DNA of 64,000 nucleotides, from assembly GCA_018816765.1 (NCBI GenBank), contig JAHIUX010000078.1:1-64000 (forward strand), given 5' to 3'. This DNA is from Bacteroidota bacterium (GTDB lineage: Bacteria > Bacteroidota > Bacteroidia > Bacteroidales > F082). The notes under the pieces were generated by a model that did no database searches, was not told the DNA's origin, and saw only the letters and a list, made by a program, of their open reading frames with translations. Every line of letters begins with the position of its first letter. The first letter of the stretch is position 1. Both the position numbers and the translations under genes were made by a program. This document shows positions 1-9,158 of the stretch, in pieces.

Positions 1-1356
1 GAATACAGTTACAACAACTGGAATTTATCGGCAATTAAATCAGCCCAATCCTTGCAGTCCGACAGCCTGCTGATCTATGGCAATATTGGCATCTGGCTCA
101 CGGACACTGCATTCGGCTCCTATGCTCCGTTCATGCAAGGCTTGCCCGATGGTAGCGATAACCGCAGAACAAACAACATCTTGCAAACGCCGGATGGAAA
201 GCTGTTTGCCGGAACCCAATCAGGCCTGTACCAATGGCGACCGGTCCCTGCTTCATGGATAGAGGTTCCGATAGCATCGTCAGACCAACGCATTATGTCG
301 ATCAACTGGCACGACAACAGGCTGTTAGTGATGACCAGGTCGGCACTCTTTGTGTCGGATCAAACAAACGGCAGAAACTTTGAATTTAAGCGCATTGTGC
401 TTCCTGTCGCTTCAAATGATGATGGTAAAACGGGCTTGTTTCGCACCTTATGGACCCTGCATAGTGGCGAATTGTTTGGAATAACAGGACAACTGCTGGT
501 CGATTTTTTTGCACTGCTGCTCGTCTTTTTGGTAGTCACAGGATATGTTTATTTTTTCTTCCCACGCTTGATCAAAAAGCGAAAACGCAGTGGCAGGGAT
601 ACGGGTATGCATATCAAAACCAGCCGCTTTTCCATTCGCTGGCACAACAAACTGGGTTATTGGCTGGGTGGTTTTCTGCTGATTACCACGCTGACCGGAA
701 TGTTTTTACGGCCTCCGTTATTGATTGCGATTTCAAATGCACGGGTGGGTAAGATCCCATATTCCATGCTTGATTGCGCGAATCACTGGGACGACAAACT
801 AAGAACCCTTGAATTCAGTGACGAACTTAACGGATGGATCGTAGGCACTAACGAAGGATTTTACTTTGCAGATAGCACATTTACGCAAAGGCTCGAAAGT
901 TTTCCGGTTCAGCCGCCGGTTTCGGTGATGGGGATCAATGTGTTCGAAAACGTAGGTAACGGCAACTTTCTTGTCGGTAGCTTTAACGGGCTGTTTATGT
1001 GGAGCCCTGCGCGCGGACTGGTGATTGACCATATTACCGGCCAGCGTCCGGTAGCGGCATCGGGCGCGGGATCACCACTTGGTGAGTACCTGGTTGCAGG
1101 AATGATGCGGTTTAACCAACGCCAACTGATTTTCGAGTACAACAAAGGACTGATCAATGCTGCCATAGAAATGCCGGAGCAACTCAAAACCTTGAACATG
1201 CCTTTATGGAATGTAGCGCTTGAAGTGCACACGGCCCGCATTTTTGAACATATTGTCGGGCTTGCCTATATTTTGATCATCCCGTTGTTTGGCCTTTCAC
1301 TGATGCTGATTCTTGTGTCAGGCCTCGTAGTTTGGATCAGCAGGATAATGCGTTAA
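1..1356 (+). CDS. PepSY-associated transmembrane protein with propeller-like periplasmic repeats (5' truncated by window)
   Basis: The reading frame is open from base 1, so the start lies outside the window; a TTG at 52 is only an internal codon. Three hydrophobic segments are visible (about 493-560, 650-735 and 1252-1340). The region between the second and third segments and the part before the first look periplasmic. Both carry short motifs such as FAGTQSGLYQW and VGSFNGLFMWSP, which resemble beta-propeller blades. The paired helices with a HNKLGYWLGG stretch match the PepSY-TM type of protein (known family members: iron-regulated or reductase-like membrane proteins). The nrfHA genes follow after 126 bp but have their own promoter-like element, so a functional link is only inferred. 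The exact substrate cannot be named. Confidence 0.7.
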   Translation, partial: EYSYNNWNLSAIKSAQSLQSDSLLIYGNIGIWLTDTAFGSYAPFMQGLPDGSDNRRTNNILQTPDGKLFAGTQSGLYQWRPVPASWIEVPIASSDQRIMSINWHDNRLLVMTRSALFVSDQTNGRNFEFKRIVLPVASNDDGKTGLFRTLWTLHSGELFGITGQLLVDFFALLLVFLVVTGYVYFFFPRLIKKRKRSGRDTGMHIKTSRFSIRWHNKLGYWLGGFLLITTLTGMFLRPPLLIAISNARVGKIPYSMLDCANHWDDKLRTLEFSDELNGWIVGTNEGFYFADSTFTQRLESFPVQPPVSVMGINVFENVGNGNFLVGSFNGLFMWSPARGLVIDHITGQRPVAASGAGSPLGEYLVAGMMRFNQRQLIFEYNKGLINAAIEMPEQLKTLNMPLWNVALEVHTARIFEHIVGLAYILIIPLFGLSLMLILVSGLVVWISRIMR

Positions 1357-1435
1357 CCATTAAATGGAATGATTATAAATTAGCAAAACCCCCATTAAAT
1401 ATCAACAGAGGTGTTCAATATTGCAATTCATTGCC

Positions 1436-1443
1436 TAAATTTG
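1436..1443 (+). promoter_or_regulatory. Bacteroidota -7 element ahead of nrfHA
   Basis: TAAATTTG fits the Bacteroidota -7 consensus TAnnTTTG and lies 39 bp before the nrfH ATG. I see no convincing TTTG -33 element at the right distance and no clear FNR/CRP palindrome, so the nitrite or oxygen control expected for this operon is not readable here. Confidence 0.5.
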
Positions 1444-1482
1444 TAACAATACAGGAAAACCAACACTTAATTACCAAAATAA

Positions 1483-2067
1483 ATGCCTAAACGAAACCGC
1501 TTACATTTTCTGATGCCGCCGCCCCAATGGCGAACGGCGGTTGTGCTGATGTGCGGTGCCATCATCGGACTTGGGAGTTACGCTTTCTATAGCAGCAAAG
1601 CCTGGTCATATCTGTCAAATTCACCCGAAACCTGTGTGAATTGTCACATCATGGCACCTCAATATGCTACCTGGCAGCACAGTTCACACCGTGAAAAAGC
1701 CAACTGCAACGATTGTCATGTGCCTCATGATAATCCATTCAGGACGTATTTTTTTAAGGCTAAAGACGGTATGCGCCATGCCACCATGTTTACCTTACGG
1801 CTTGAACCACAGAATATTTTTATCAAAGAGGCTGGTATCGAAGTGGTGCAGGAAAACTGCATCCGATGCCATGGAGGCTTGATTGCCAATGCTCAGCTGA
1901 TGGTTCAGACTCGCCAGTTTCATACCAGTTTTGAAGAGCGTCTGTGCTGGGAATGCCACCGCGAAGTGCCTCACGGCCGTGTTAAAAGCCTGTCGAGCAC
2001 ACCTTACGCCAGGGTGCCGATGCTTAGTTCGCCAGTGCCCGTCTGGTTGAAGAAAATGACCGAATAA
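1483..2067 (+). CDS. nrfH: Cytochrome c nitrite reductase small subunit NrfH
   Basis: NrfH is a membrane-anchored NapC/NirT-family tetraheme cytochrome that passes electrons from menaquinol to NrfA on the outer face of the cytoplasmic membrane. The 194-residue product has one N-terminal membrane helix (about residues 17-38) followed by exactly four heme-binding motifs: CVNCH (51-55), CNDCH (75-79), CIRCH (126-130) and CWECH (155-159). Length and motif number are those expected for NrfH. The gene is followed after 30 bp by nrfA on the same strand, the standard nrfHA operon of Bacteroidota and epsilon/delta-proteobacteria. No nrfBCD genes (the gamma-proteobacterial electron route) are seen. Confidence 0.96.
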   Translation: MPKRNRLHFLMPPPQWRTAVVLMCGAIIGLGSYAFYSSKAWSYLSNSPETCVNCHIMAPQYATWQHSSHREKANCNDCHVPHDNPFRTYFFKAKDGMRHATMFTLRLEPQNIFIKEAGIEVVQENCIRCHGGLIANAQLMVQTRQFHTSFEERLCWECHREVPHGRVKSLSSTPYARVPMLSSPVPVWLKKMTE

Positions 2068-2097
2068 TTTGCAAGTACCATTTAATATCCAATAAAA

Positions 2098-3615
2098 ATG
2101 AGTGAGATTAAAAACAAAAAACGCAGTCCATGGATCAACTGGACGCTCTTTATCGTCACCATGGCGGTAGTGTTCTTTTTAGGGCTGTTGGTGTCGTCCA
2201 TCGCCGAAAGGCGCTCCGAAGCCATGTTTGCCTACAAACCCAAAGTGAAGCTCAATGCCTTTGAGCCACGCAACGAGGTATGGGGAAAAAACTATCCCTG
2301 GCAGTATGAATCCTATCTGAAGACCAAGGAGACCGATTTCAATACCCCTTATGGTGGCAGCGCCATGCGCGATGTGCTGGCCGAAAGCCCGGAACTTGTG
2401 GTGATGTGGGCAGGATACGCCTTTTCGAAGGAGTATAACCAGGGCAGGGGACATGCACATGCCATCGATGACATCACCAACAACCTGCGCACAGGCGGAC
2501 CAAAGGCACCGGATCAGGGCCTGCCCAGCACCTGTTGGACCTGCAAAAGTCCTGATGTGCCCCGTATGATGAATCAAATGGGCATAAAGGAATTTTACGG
2601 GACTACCTGGGCTGCTTTGGGCGACCAGCATGCAAATTCCATCGGCTGTGCTGATTGCCATAACCCGGAAACCATGGACCTGACCATCACCCGCCCGGCC
2701 CTCATCGAAGCACTGGCGCTCATGGGAAAAGATGTGAGCAAGGCCACCCACCAGGAGATGCGCTCACTGGTGTGTGCGCAGTGCCATGTTGAGTATTATT
2801 TCGACAAGAAACGTCCGGATGCAGAGGGATCCAATTACCTCACCTTCCCATGGACCAATGGCTTTACACCTGAAGAGATGCTGAAGTATTACGACGATCT
2901 TGGGTTCAAAGACTGGACGCATGCGTTGAGCAAAACCCCCATGTTAAAGGCTCAACATCCTGACTATGAAGTGTACACCACTGGAATTCATGCAGAACGC
3001 GGTGTGACCTGCGCCGATTGCCATATGCCTTATGTGAGCGAAGGAGGACTGAAATATTCGAACCACCACGTAACCTCACCATTGAAGTACATTTCCCAGG
3101 CGTGCCAGACCTGTCACCGTGAGAGCGAGGCAACCCTTGTAAAAAACGTTATTGACCGGCAGAAAAAGGTGGCTGAAATCCGCCATGATGCGGAAAAGCT
3201 GCTGACCAGGGCACATGTGGAAGCCAAACTTGCCTGGGACAATGGTGCAACAGAAGCTGAAATGAAGGATATTTTGTATGAAATCCGCGCGGGACAATGG
3301 TATTGGGATTATGTGGCAGCTTCGCACGGAGGCTCATTCCATTCGCCGGTCGAAAGTGCACGGGTGATGGGCAAAGCCATTCATCATGCGCAGAATGCGC
3401 GCATCAGCCTTGCACGCTTGCTGGCCGCAAAGGGAATATCGGGAGAAGTAGCTTATCCGGATATTTCAACGAAAGAAAAAGCACAGGAATACATTGGATT
3501 GCCAATGGAAAAGCTGCGTCAGGAAAAACTGGAGTTTCTGAAAGAAATTGTACCGGTTTGGAAGCAGAAATCAGCCGAACGGGAAGCCAAATACGACATC
3601 GTGCTGAATAAATAG
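2098..3615 (+). CDS. nrfA: Ammonia-forming cytochrome c nitrite reductase, catalytic subunit NrfA
   Basis: NrfA reduces nitrite to ammonium with six electrons in the periplasm, receiving electrons from NrfH. The 505-residue product has an N-terminal membrane or signal helix (about residues 14-35), the diagnostic lysine-ligated active-site heme motif CWTCK (146-150), and four normal motifs CADCH, CAQCH, CADCH and CQTCH. The catalytic LKAQHPD segment is present (Gln286, His287), as is the Tyr-containing stretch just after CAQCH. The Lys-x-Gln-His arrangement matches the calcium-containing type of NrfA. It is co-transcribed with nrfH and closed by a hairpin terminator. The enzyme serves dissimilatory ammonification or nitrite/NO detoxification; the sequence does not tell which dominates. 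Confidence 0.97.
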   Translation: MSEIKNKKRSPWINWTLFIVTMAVVFFLGLLVSSIAERRSEAMFAYKPKVKLNAFEPRNEVWGKNYPWQYESYLKTKETDFNTPYGGSAMRDVLAESPELVVMWAGYAFSKEYNQGRGHAHAIDDITNNLRTGGPKAPDQGLPSTCWTCKSPDVPRMMNQMGIKEFYGTTWAALGDQHANSIGCADCHNPETMDLTITRPALIEALALMGKDVSKATHQEMRSLVCAQCHVEYYFDKKRPDAEGSNYLTFPWTNGFTPEEMLKYYDDLGFKDWTHALSKTPMLKAQHPDYEVYTTGIHAERGVTCADCHMPYVSEGGLKYSNHHVTSPLKYISQACQTCHRESEATLVKNVIDRQKKVAEIRHDAEKLLTRAHVEAKLAWDNGATEAEMKDILYEIRAGQWYWDYVAASHGGSFHSPVESARVMGKAIHHAQNARISLARLLAAKGISGEVAYPDISTKEKAQEYIGLPMEKLRQEKLEFLKEIVPVWKQKSAEREAKYDIVLNK

Positions 3616-3632
3616 GCGGCATCACCAACACG

Positions 3633-3662
3633 AAAAAACCAGGACAATCCCCTGGTTTTTTT
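3633..3662. terminator. Bidirectional intrinsic terminator between nrfA and the Nramp-like gene
   Basis: An A6-CCAGG / CCTGG-T7 hairpin with a 7-nt loop sits between the convergent genes. The A run on one side and T run on the other let it act on both strands. Confidence 0.85.
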
Positions 3663-3675
3663 GTTAAGTGAACAT

Positions 3676-4929
3676 TTATCTTGCTCCAAAGAACACCCAC
3701 CAAAGGTAAAACAACGTAAAGCCTGTCAGGAATAACATGCCTGCCCATGACCAGACCCTGAGTACAATACCCTGCCTGGATTCAACAGGCACCTTGCTGC
3801 TGTTGATTACCCGGTAATTCAGGTAAGCCAGAACAGGTGCCGTCACAAAGGAAAGCGAGGTGGCCAGGTCAACCATAAACCGCATGCTGCTTCCTGCCTG
3901 ATAAATGAGGATTAGGCCACCTGCCGATAAAACAAGCATCCAGAACAGCTCGCTGCTTTTCTGTTTCATCACGGGCAGTTTAGGAAACAGCAGCGAAAGC
4001 GTGGGGACCAAAACCCTGGGATAGGCGTCCATCACGGTGATTGTTGTGCTGAACATGGTGGTAAAGGCGGCGAGTGCGATCACAGGATAGGCCCAAAGGC
4101 CGATATTCCGTGTATACATACTGATCAGTTGGCCAGAGAACACGGCTCCGTTGGCCGACAAGGCTTCATCTGAGCCATGCATTACCAAGGCGCCTAGGGT
4201 GAGGAAGGCTGCAGCAACAACCATGGTGCCATAGTAACCGATCCGAAACTCGAGCAATACTTCGCGCAGGCTCGGTTTGTCTTCCATGGTGTTGTTTTTA
4301 GCCTGACTCCACAACGAGCTCCAAACAGCCACATCAATCGGGGCAGGCATCCAGCCAATAAAGGCAATGAGAAAATAGATGTGCACCTTGTTGTTGTAAT
4401 CAAACAAGGTAATTGATTCAGGGTCAAATCCATGATGGTTCATCATTGCGGCAATCACTGCCACCAGCGTTGAAAGGGTCAATAAAATGATGACGAACTT
4501 CATCATATTGTCGAGCAGTTTAAACCGTCCGATAATCAATACAACAAGGGTTATTGACATTAATACACCGCACATCCAGAAAGGACTCAGGCTGATGCCT
4601 GTGATGTTGATGGCCAATCCGGCAGTGACCATTGTGACAGCTGCCTGAATGGGGAACATGGTTAAAACGGTAAGTGCGAGGAACAGGCCAAGCACCCATT
4701 TTCCTTTGTCGTGGTATGCGTTGATCAGGTTGTCGCCGGTTGCATACACATACCTGCCGGCCATTTCAAAAAACGGATATTTCAGGATGTTGGCCAGCAG
4801 CAATATGCCCATGAGTTCGAACCCGAAATCGGCACCGGCGCGTGTTGACTGCACCAGGTGCGATACGCCGATAGCGGCTCCGGCATACAAAAGGCCAGGG
4901 CCAAGAAGTTTAAAAAAACGCCTTGTCAT
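3676..4929 (-). CDS. Nramp (SLC11)-superfamily transporter lacking the DPGN metal motif
   Basis: A polytopic inner-membrane protein of 417 residues with about eleven hydrophobic segments. The start GPGLLYAGAAIG, the following STRAGADFGFELM and the helix near GWMPAPIDVAVW align with TM1 and TM6 of Nramp divalent-metal transporters. The metal-binding DPGN of TM1 is replaced by Gly-Val-Ser-His (AIGVSHLV), and the TM6 MPHN-type motif reads MPAPID. Ordinary Mn/Fe transport is therefore doubtful; the substrate is unknown. I chose ATG 4929 over the longer 4983 start because it begins right before the first membrane helix and 10 bp after the aroE stop, suggesting an aroE operon. Confidence 0.8.
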   Translation of the reverse strand: MTRRFFKLLGPGLLYAGAAIGVSHLVQSTRAGADFGFELMGILLLANILKYPFFEMAGRYVYATGDNLINAYHDKGKWVLGLFLALTVLTMFPIQAAVTMVTAGLAINITGISLSPFWMCGVLMSITLVVLIIGRFKLLDNMMKFVIILLTLSTLVAVIAAMMNHHGFDPESITLFDYNNKVHIYFLIAFIGWMPAPIDVAVWSSLWSQAKNNTMEDKPSLREVLLEFRIGYYGTMVVAAAFLTLGALVMHGSDEALSANGAVFSGQLISMYTRNIGLWAYPVIALAAFTTMFSTTITVMDAYPRVLVPTLSLLFPKLPVMKQKSSELFWMLVLSAGGLILIYQAGSSMRFMVDLATSLSFVTAPVLAYLNYRVINSSKVPVESRQGIVLRVWSWAGMLFLTGFTLFYLWWVFFGAR

Positions 4930-4939
4930 AAGGAAAGAT

Positions 4940-5686
4940 TTAAGAATTCCAGATTTTCCATGAGGCTTCCGCCTGCCGCTCAAACATGGTCATGCCGTTC
5001 AACGTCTGGGCACCAGCCATCTTGCCCATAGCCAGGAACTTCGTTTCTTCAGGGTTGTAGATTAGGTCGATGAGGATATGGTTCGGATTAATGTATTGAT
5101 AGAGCAGATCTGGCTTGCTGTCAACATCCGGGTACATTCCCACCGGGCTGGAATTGATGATGATCAGGTGCGTTTTGATGATGGATGAGGTAACCATGGC
5201 ATAACTTAACTGTCCGGTTTTCATGCCGCTCCGGCTCACCATGGTAAATCCGACACCCAATCTGCGCAAGGCATATTGCACCGCCTTTGATGCACCTCCA
5301 GTGCCCAGTATTAATGCTTTCATCGGTCGCCTGTCACTTAAAAATGGCTTCATACAGGCTTCGAAACCGGCAGCATCGGTGTTGTGACCGATGAGCTTCA
5401 CCGTATTGCGCTTTCTTTCGATGTTAATGGTGTTTACCGCTCCGATAACCTTTGCATTGGTGTCGACCTCATCAAGATAGGGTAAGATCGATATCTTGTA
5501 TGGGATGGTAACATTCAGTCCGGTAAGGTCCTTGTTGTTTTCGATCAGTGCAGGAAACGCTTCGACCGAATCAAGCGGAAATAGCGCATACCGTGAATCG
5601 ATATTTTCCCTGACAAACTTATTGGTAAAGTAGTCCTTTGAAAGTGAGTGACCAAGCGGATTACCGATTAAACCAAAAGTACGCAT
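4940..5686 (-). CDS. aroE: Shikimate dehydrogenase AroE
   Basis: AroE reduces 3-dehydroshikimate to shikimate with NADPH in the chorismate pathway (cytoplasm). The N-terminal GLIGNPLGHSLSK substrate-binding stretch, the catalytic pair Lys64 (NVTIPYK) and Asp104 (GHNTDAAGF), and the nucleotide-binding LGTGGASKAV loop are all visible. The 248-residue length with ATG 5686 is normal for Bacteroidota; a start at 5719 would add 11 unconserved residues. A TACTTTTG -7 element lies upstream on the same strand. The Nramp-like gene follows after 10 bp, so the two are probably co-transcribed although functionally unrelated as far as I can see. Confidence 0.95.
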   Translation of the reverse strand: MRTFGLIGNPLGHSLSKDYFTNKFVRENIDSRYALFPLDSVEAFPALIENNKDLTGLNVTIPYKISILPYLDEVDTNAKVIGAVNTINIERKRNTVKLIGHNTDAAGFEACMKPFLSDRRPMKALILGTGGASKAVQYALRRLGVGFTMVSRSGMKTGQLSYAMVTSSIIKTHLIIINSSPVGMYPDVDSKPDLLYQYINPNHILIDLIYNPEETKFLAMGKMAGAQTLNGMTMFERQAEASWKIWNS

Positions 5687-5778
5687 GCCTGTATCGTTAT
5701 CGTTCGTAGATGGAAACATGAGGAAGGCATTTTCAGCATAACATCATGCAAGAATTTCTGCCTTCACCGTCCTGATGA

Positions 5779-5786
5779 CAAAAGTA
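5779..5786 (-). promoter_or_regulatory. -7 element for aroE
   Basis: On the minus strand this reads TACTTTTG, a full match to TAnnTTTG, about 93 bp before the chosen aroE start. No good -33 element was found. Confidence 0.45.
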
Positions 5787-5904
5787 CTTAGAAATGAAGT
5801 TGGTTCTGCAGGCATAACATGGTAAGTGTTAACAAACAGCGATAGTTTTTTAACATTTGATTGAATCTGCCACCTGTTTCATTGGTTGTTTGATCCGACA
5901 CATT

Positions 5905-7263
5905 CTACTTCATAAACCACCGAAGGATGCTGAGCTTATTGCCAAAAGGCGGATATCGCAAGGGAATATCGATCCAGGTAGCACGTTCCATCACGGCTTT
6001 CATATGCGAAAACGCAAGAAATCCGGACTTACCATGATAGCTCCCAAAACCGCTGTTACCAACACCTCCGAATGGCAGTGCCGGATTGGTGAAATGCATC
6101 AGGGTGTCATTGAAAGTGATGCCCCCGGCACTGATCCTTCTGCTGACAAGCTTTCGGCTTTGTTTGCAGCCGGAAAAATAATACAAAGCAAGTGGCTTTG
6201 GTCGCTGATTGACAAACTGAATAGCATCGTTAATGGTGTCAAATGGAATAATCGGCAGCAAAGGACCAAAAATTTCCTTGCGCATCAGGGGACTATCAAG
6301 GTTTTTCACACTGAATAAGGTTGGTGCAATTTTAAGTGTTTCTTCGTTGTGCTCACCACCGAAAATCACTTCACCATCGCGCATGAGTCCAAGCAGGCGA
6401 TTGAAATGCGTTTTGTTGATGATGCACGGGTAATCGGTATGCGTGAGGGGGTTACCATTGTAAAACCTGCTGATTGATACTATCAGCGCATCTGTAAACG
6501 GTTGCATAATCTTGCGGTGAACAAGCACGTAATCGGGTGCAATGCAGGTTTGGCCGCTGTTGACGGTCTTGCCCCAGGCGATCCTTAGGGCTGCCTGGCT
6601 GATGTTTGCATCCTCATCAACAATACAGGGACTTTTTCCTCCAAGCTCAAGCACCACTGGAATCAGCCTGTTTGCGGCTGCACCCATGACATGTTTGGCG
6701 ACTTCGGGACTTCCGGTGAAGAAAATCAGGTCGAACGGTAGCTCCAACAATGCCTTTGAAACTACAGCATCACCCAAAACCGCCTGCACATATGCAGGCT
6801 TAAAAGCTTCGCTGATGATGGTCTGTATGACCCTGGCCACATGCGGACTATGTTCAGACGGTTTCAGTGTGACACAGTTTCCGGAAGAAATAGCTGCAAT
6901 CAGTGGTGCAAGCACAAGCTGAAACGGGTAATTCCAAGGTGCTATAATCAGACAAACACCGAGGGGTTCGGCCTGGACATAACTTTTTGCCGGCCAGGCT
7001 GCAAGTGGTGTGCCAACCCGCTTTGGTTCCGACCACGCTGCTGCTTTACGGATATGCAGGCTGATTTCTTCATACACAATGCCAAGTTCAGTCGCATAGG
7101 ATTCACAGGCTGACTTACCAAGGTCGGCAGCCAACGCGTCCATCACATCCTGTTCGTGTTGTTTGATACAGTGCTTCAGCTTTTTCAGCTGTTCAACCCT
7201 GAAACGAACTGAAAGGGTTTTTCCCTGCAAATAAAATGCCTTCTGAGGTATTATTGTAGCCAT
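5905..7263 (-). CDS. Aldehyde dehydrogenase, class-3-like
   Basis: An NAD(P)-dependent aldehyde dehydrogenase of 452 residues, the short form typical of ALDH3-type enzymes, which oxidise medium- and long-chain or aromatic aldehydes to acids. Visible family features are the APWNYPFQL segment, the cofactor motif FTGSPEVAKHV, the general base Glu in LELGGKSP, the nucleophile Cys240 in NSGQTCIAPD, and the FGPLLPI motif. The C-terminal tail ends in basic and aromatic residues (PFGNKLSILRWFMK) and could touch the membrane, as in fatty-aldehyde dehydrogenases; this is inference. It stands alone between aroE and a TPR gene, so context does not name its substrate. Confidence 0.9.
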   Translation of the reverse strand: MATIIPQKAFYLQGKTLSVRFRVEQLKKLKHCIKQHEQDVMDALAADLGKSACESYATELGIVYEEISLHIRKAAAWSEPKRVGTPLAAWPAKSYVQAEPLGVCLIIAPWNYPFQLVLAPLIAAISSGNCVTLKPSEHSPHVARVIQTIISEAFKPAYVQAVLGDAVVSKALLELPFDLIFFTGSPEVAKHVMGAAANRLIPVVLELGGKSPCIVDEDANISQAALRIAWGKTVNSGQTCIAPDYVLVHRKIMQPFTDALIVSISRFYNGNPLTHTDYPCIINKTHFNRLLGLMRDGEVIFGGEHNEETLKIAPTLFSVKNLDSPLMRKEIFGPLLPIIPFDTINDAIQFVNQRPKPLALYYFSGCKQSRKLVSRRISAGGITFNDTLMHFTNPALPFGGVGNSGFGSYHGKSGFLAFSHMKAVMERATWIDIPLRYPPFGNKLSILRWFMK

Positions 7264-7313
7264 ACATCAAGGGTATTTGACCAAAATAAAACACGAATCT
7301 ACGTCAAAAAACC

Positions 7314-8729
7314 TTAGGCTTTGGGCTGATGCAAGGAGATAAGCTCAACTACTTTATCGTTGAGCAGGATTTCCGGATAGTAGGCCACCATCTCGGTGTG
7401 CCCTTCGAAATTCATTTCAAGGGCGGCTTCAAGGTAGTAAAATGCTTGTATGTGATTCTTGTTCAAAAGGTAAGCTACTGCGAGTCGATACAGAATCTCA
7501 TCATTATCAGTTTGAAATGCCATTCCGGTGCGCAGCAGTTGGATTGCTTTCTCGTAATCACCACGAAGAATATGCATATTGCTATGCTCCAGCCATAAAT
7601 CTGGATCGTTTGGATCGATTTCTTCGATTTTATTGAAACAAGCCGTTGCCTTTTCAAACTGCTCCATCTTGATGAACATGTCTGCCTGAATAAGCAGAAA
7701 TTCGGTGTTAAGCGGGTCAAGCTCAATGGCTTTATTGAGGTATTTAATGGCTGTTTTTGTATTGCCTTCCTCATCGAACACAATGCCAATGCCTGCCCAT
7801 GGTTCGGCCAGGTTGTCGTCGAGTTCGAGCGATTTGTTGTAATTCACCAATGCCAGCCGGTAATCCTTCATCTTTTCGTAGCATTCCCCGATGTAATAAT
7901 AGGTCATTCCATCAGGCTTTTCATAGGAAAAGGTTTCTTCGTACACCTCAATGGCCTTGGGGTAGTTTTCCAGGTTCGACCACGCGTGTGCAATGCTGAG
8001 GTAGGATGGGATATGGGTGTGGTCGAGGGCGAGCACATATTCGAGAGCGTCGATCGACTTTTCATACAGTTCAAGGTTCTGATAAGCGAGCCCGAGGTTA
8101 AACCAGGCAGCTATGTTGTATGGGTCATTATCGAGAAACTCCCTGAAAAAGGCCACACCTTCATCAAGTTTTTTCAGCATTTCGAAGCACATACCCATTT
8201 CGTAAAGTAATGCTTCTGATCGCGGATTGATCGCGAGGGCTTTTTTCAGGTAACCGATGCTCTTGTCGAAGCGCCCAAGATTTTCATACTCAAACGCAAT
8301 GGTGGCATACACATCTTCGAGTTCGTCCTCATCCACTAAGTTGAGCGCTTTCTTATACACCTTCACTGCCTTGTCAAACTCCATCATCATACTGTAAACG
8401 GAGCCTTTTGTCATGATGATGTCTACATCGTTGGGTTCAATAACTTCGAGTTTGTTGAGGATTTCGAGGGCTTCAATAAAGCGGTTATCGAAGGCCAGCT
8501 GGCGTGCATACCTGATTTTCAGGCTGGCGTTGTCAGGGTGCTGACGGATGGCATGTTCAATGGCAAGGCGGATATTGGCGGCATCAAAACTGTCCTGATA
8601 ATGCTCAATGATGGCTTCAAACTCCTCTGCGTCAAAATAGGCATACTCGCCAGCTTCAAGCATCTTTTCGAAACGCTCTGCCAGCAAGTCATGCTGCTCA
8701 TCACCAGTCCATTGAAATTCTTCGCTCAT
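7314..8729 (-). CDS. Tetratricopeptide repeat protein
   Basis: A soluble, acidic protein of 471 residues built almost wholly of TPR helices; about eleven repeats with the usual G/A/Y/P spacing can be followed, for example YIGECYEKMKDYRLALVNYN and AIKYLNKAIELDP. There is no signal peptide, so it is probably a cytoplasmic scaffold. Proteins of this size and architecture are common beside housekeeping genes in Bacteroidota, but I know no defined function. I prefer ATG 8729 to the GTG at 8735 because the promoter element lies only 20 bp upstream. Confidence 0.85.
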   Translation of the reverse strand: MSEEFQWTGDEQHDLLAERFEKMLEAGEYAYFDAEEFEAIIEHYQDSFDAANIRLAIEHAIRQHPDNASLKIRYARQLAFDNRFIEALEILNKLEVIEPNDVDIIMTKGSVYSMMMEFDKAVKVYKKALNLVDEDELEDVYATIAFEYENLGRFDKSIGYLKKALAINPRSEALLYEMGMCFEMLKKLDEGVAFFREFLDNDPYNIAAWFNLGLAYQNLELYEKSIDALEYVLALDHTHIPSYLSIAHAWSNLENYPKAIEVYEETFSYEKPDGMTYYYIGECYEKMKDYRLALVNYNKSLELDDNLAEPWAGIGIVFDEEGNTKTAIKYLNKAIELDPLNTEFLLIQADMFIKMEQFEKATACFNKIEEIDPNDPDLWLEHSNMHILRGDYEKAIQLLRTGMAFQTDNDEILYRLAVAYLLNKNHIQAFYYLEAALEMNFEGHTEMVAYYPEILLNDKVVELISLHQPKA

Positions 8730-8748
8730 ATCCACATCAATTGCGCTG

Positions 8749-8777
8749 CAAAAATACGTAAATAACCTTTACTACAA
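8749..8777 (-). promoter_or_regulatory. -33/-7 promoter for the TPR protein gene
   Basis: On the minus strand TTG, 18 bp spacer, TATTTTTG. Both halves of the Bacteroidota promoter are present and the predicted transcript starts about 15 nt before the ATG. Confidence 0.6.
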
Positions 8778-9133
8778 TCAATAAGCTGTTGCGCTGTCCG
8801 GATCTTAGTCAGGATAAAAGTAAGTCAACATTAAAGTGATTGCTACTAAAAGTGTGATTTTTTATAAATAATCTGCTGGTGATAACTTTTTTTCCCGTAA
8901 ACGAAATCGCCTGTTGACACAGATTTTTAGGTACAAAGCTAATGTTATCATTTCTTAAAAGCCTGCAATTCCAACAAAAAAAACAGGAGGCGAAATGCAC
9001 CAGAAAACTTGTGGTACAAAGGCGCCATTTTTTCCGGAAACACCTTAGTGTAGTATAGTAATAGATTTGTAATATGCACCATGTCAATTTATTAAACATT
9101 TCAAATCCACCGCGCTTTTAACCGATCATTTTG
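8778..9133. other. Intergenic stretch between divergent genes
   Basis: AT-rich spacer between the divergent TPR and glmM-type genes. A 96-codon open frame on the minus strand here has Cys/Phe-rich low-quality composition and no family signal. I see no RNA gene, repeat or terminator. Confidence 0.5.
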
Positions 9134-9141
9134 TACTTTTG
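9134..9141 (+). promoter_or_regulatory. -7 element for the GlmM-type gene
   Basis: TACTTTTG matches TAnnTTTG 17 bp before the ATG, which predicts a leader of only about ten bases. Confidence 0.55.
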
Positions 9142-9158
9142 CGGACTAAATATATGAC

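Noticed and set aside
2179-2751. 190-codon open frame antisense to nrfA
   Set aside because: It lies wholly inside nrfA, whose heme motifs make it certain; the antisense product has no family pattern.
5857-6318. 153-codon plus-strand frame over the aldehyde dehydrogenase 3' end
   Set aside because: Overlaps a gene with clear catalytic motifs; product has no recognisable domain.
8809-9099. 96-codon minus-strand frame
   Set aside because: Cys/Phe-rich, low-quality composition, in a promoter region; no homology I recognise.
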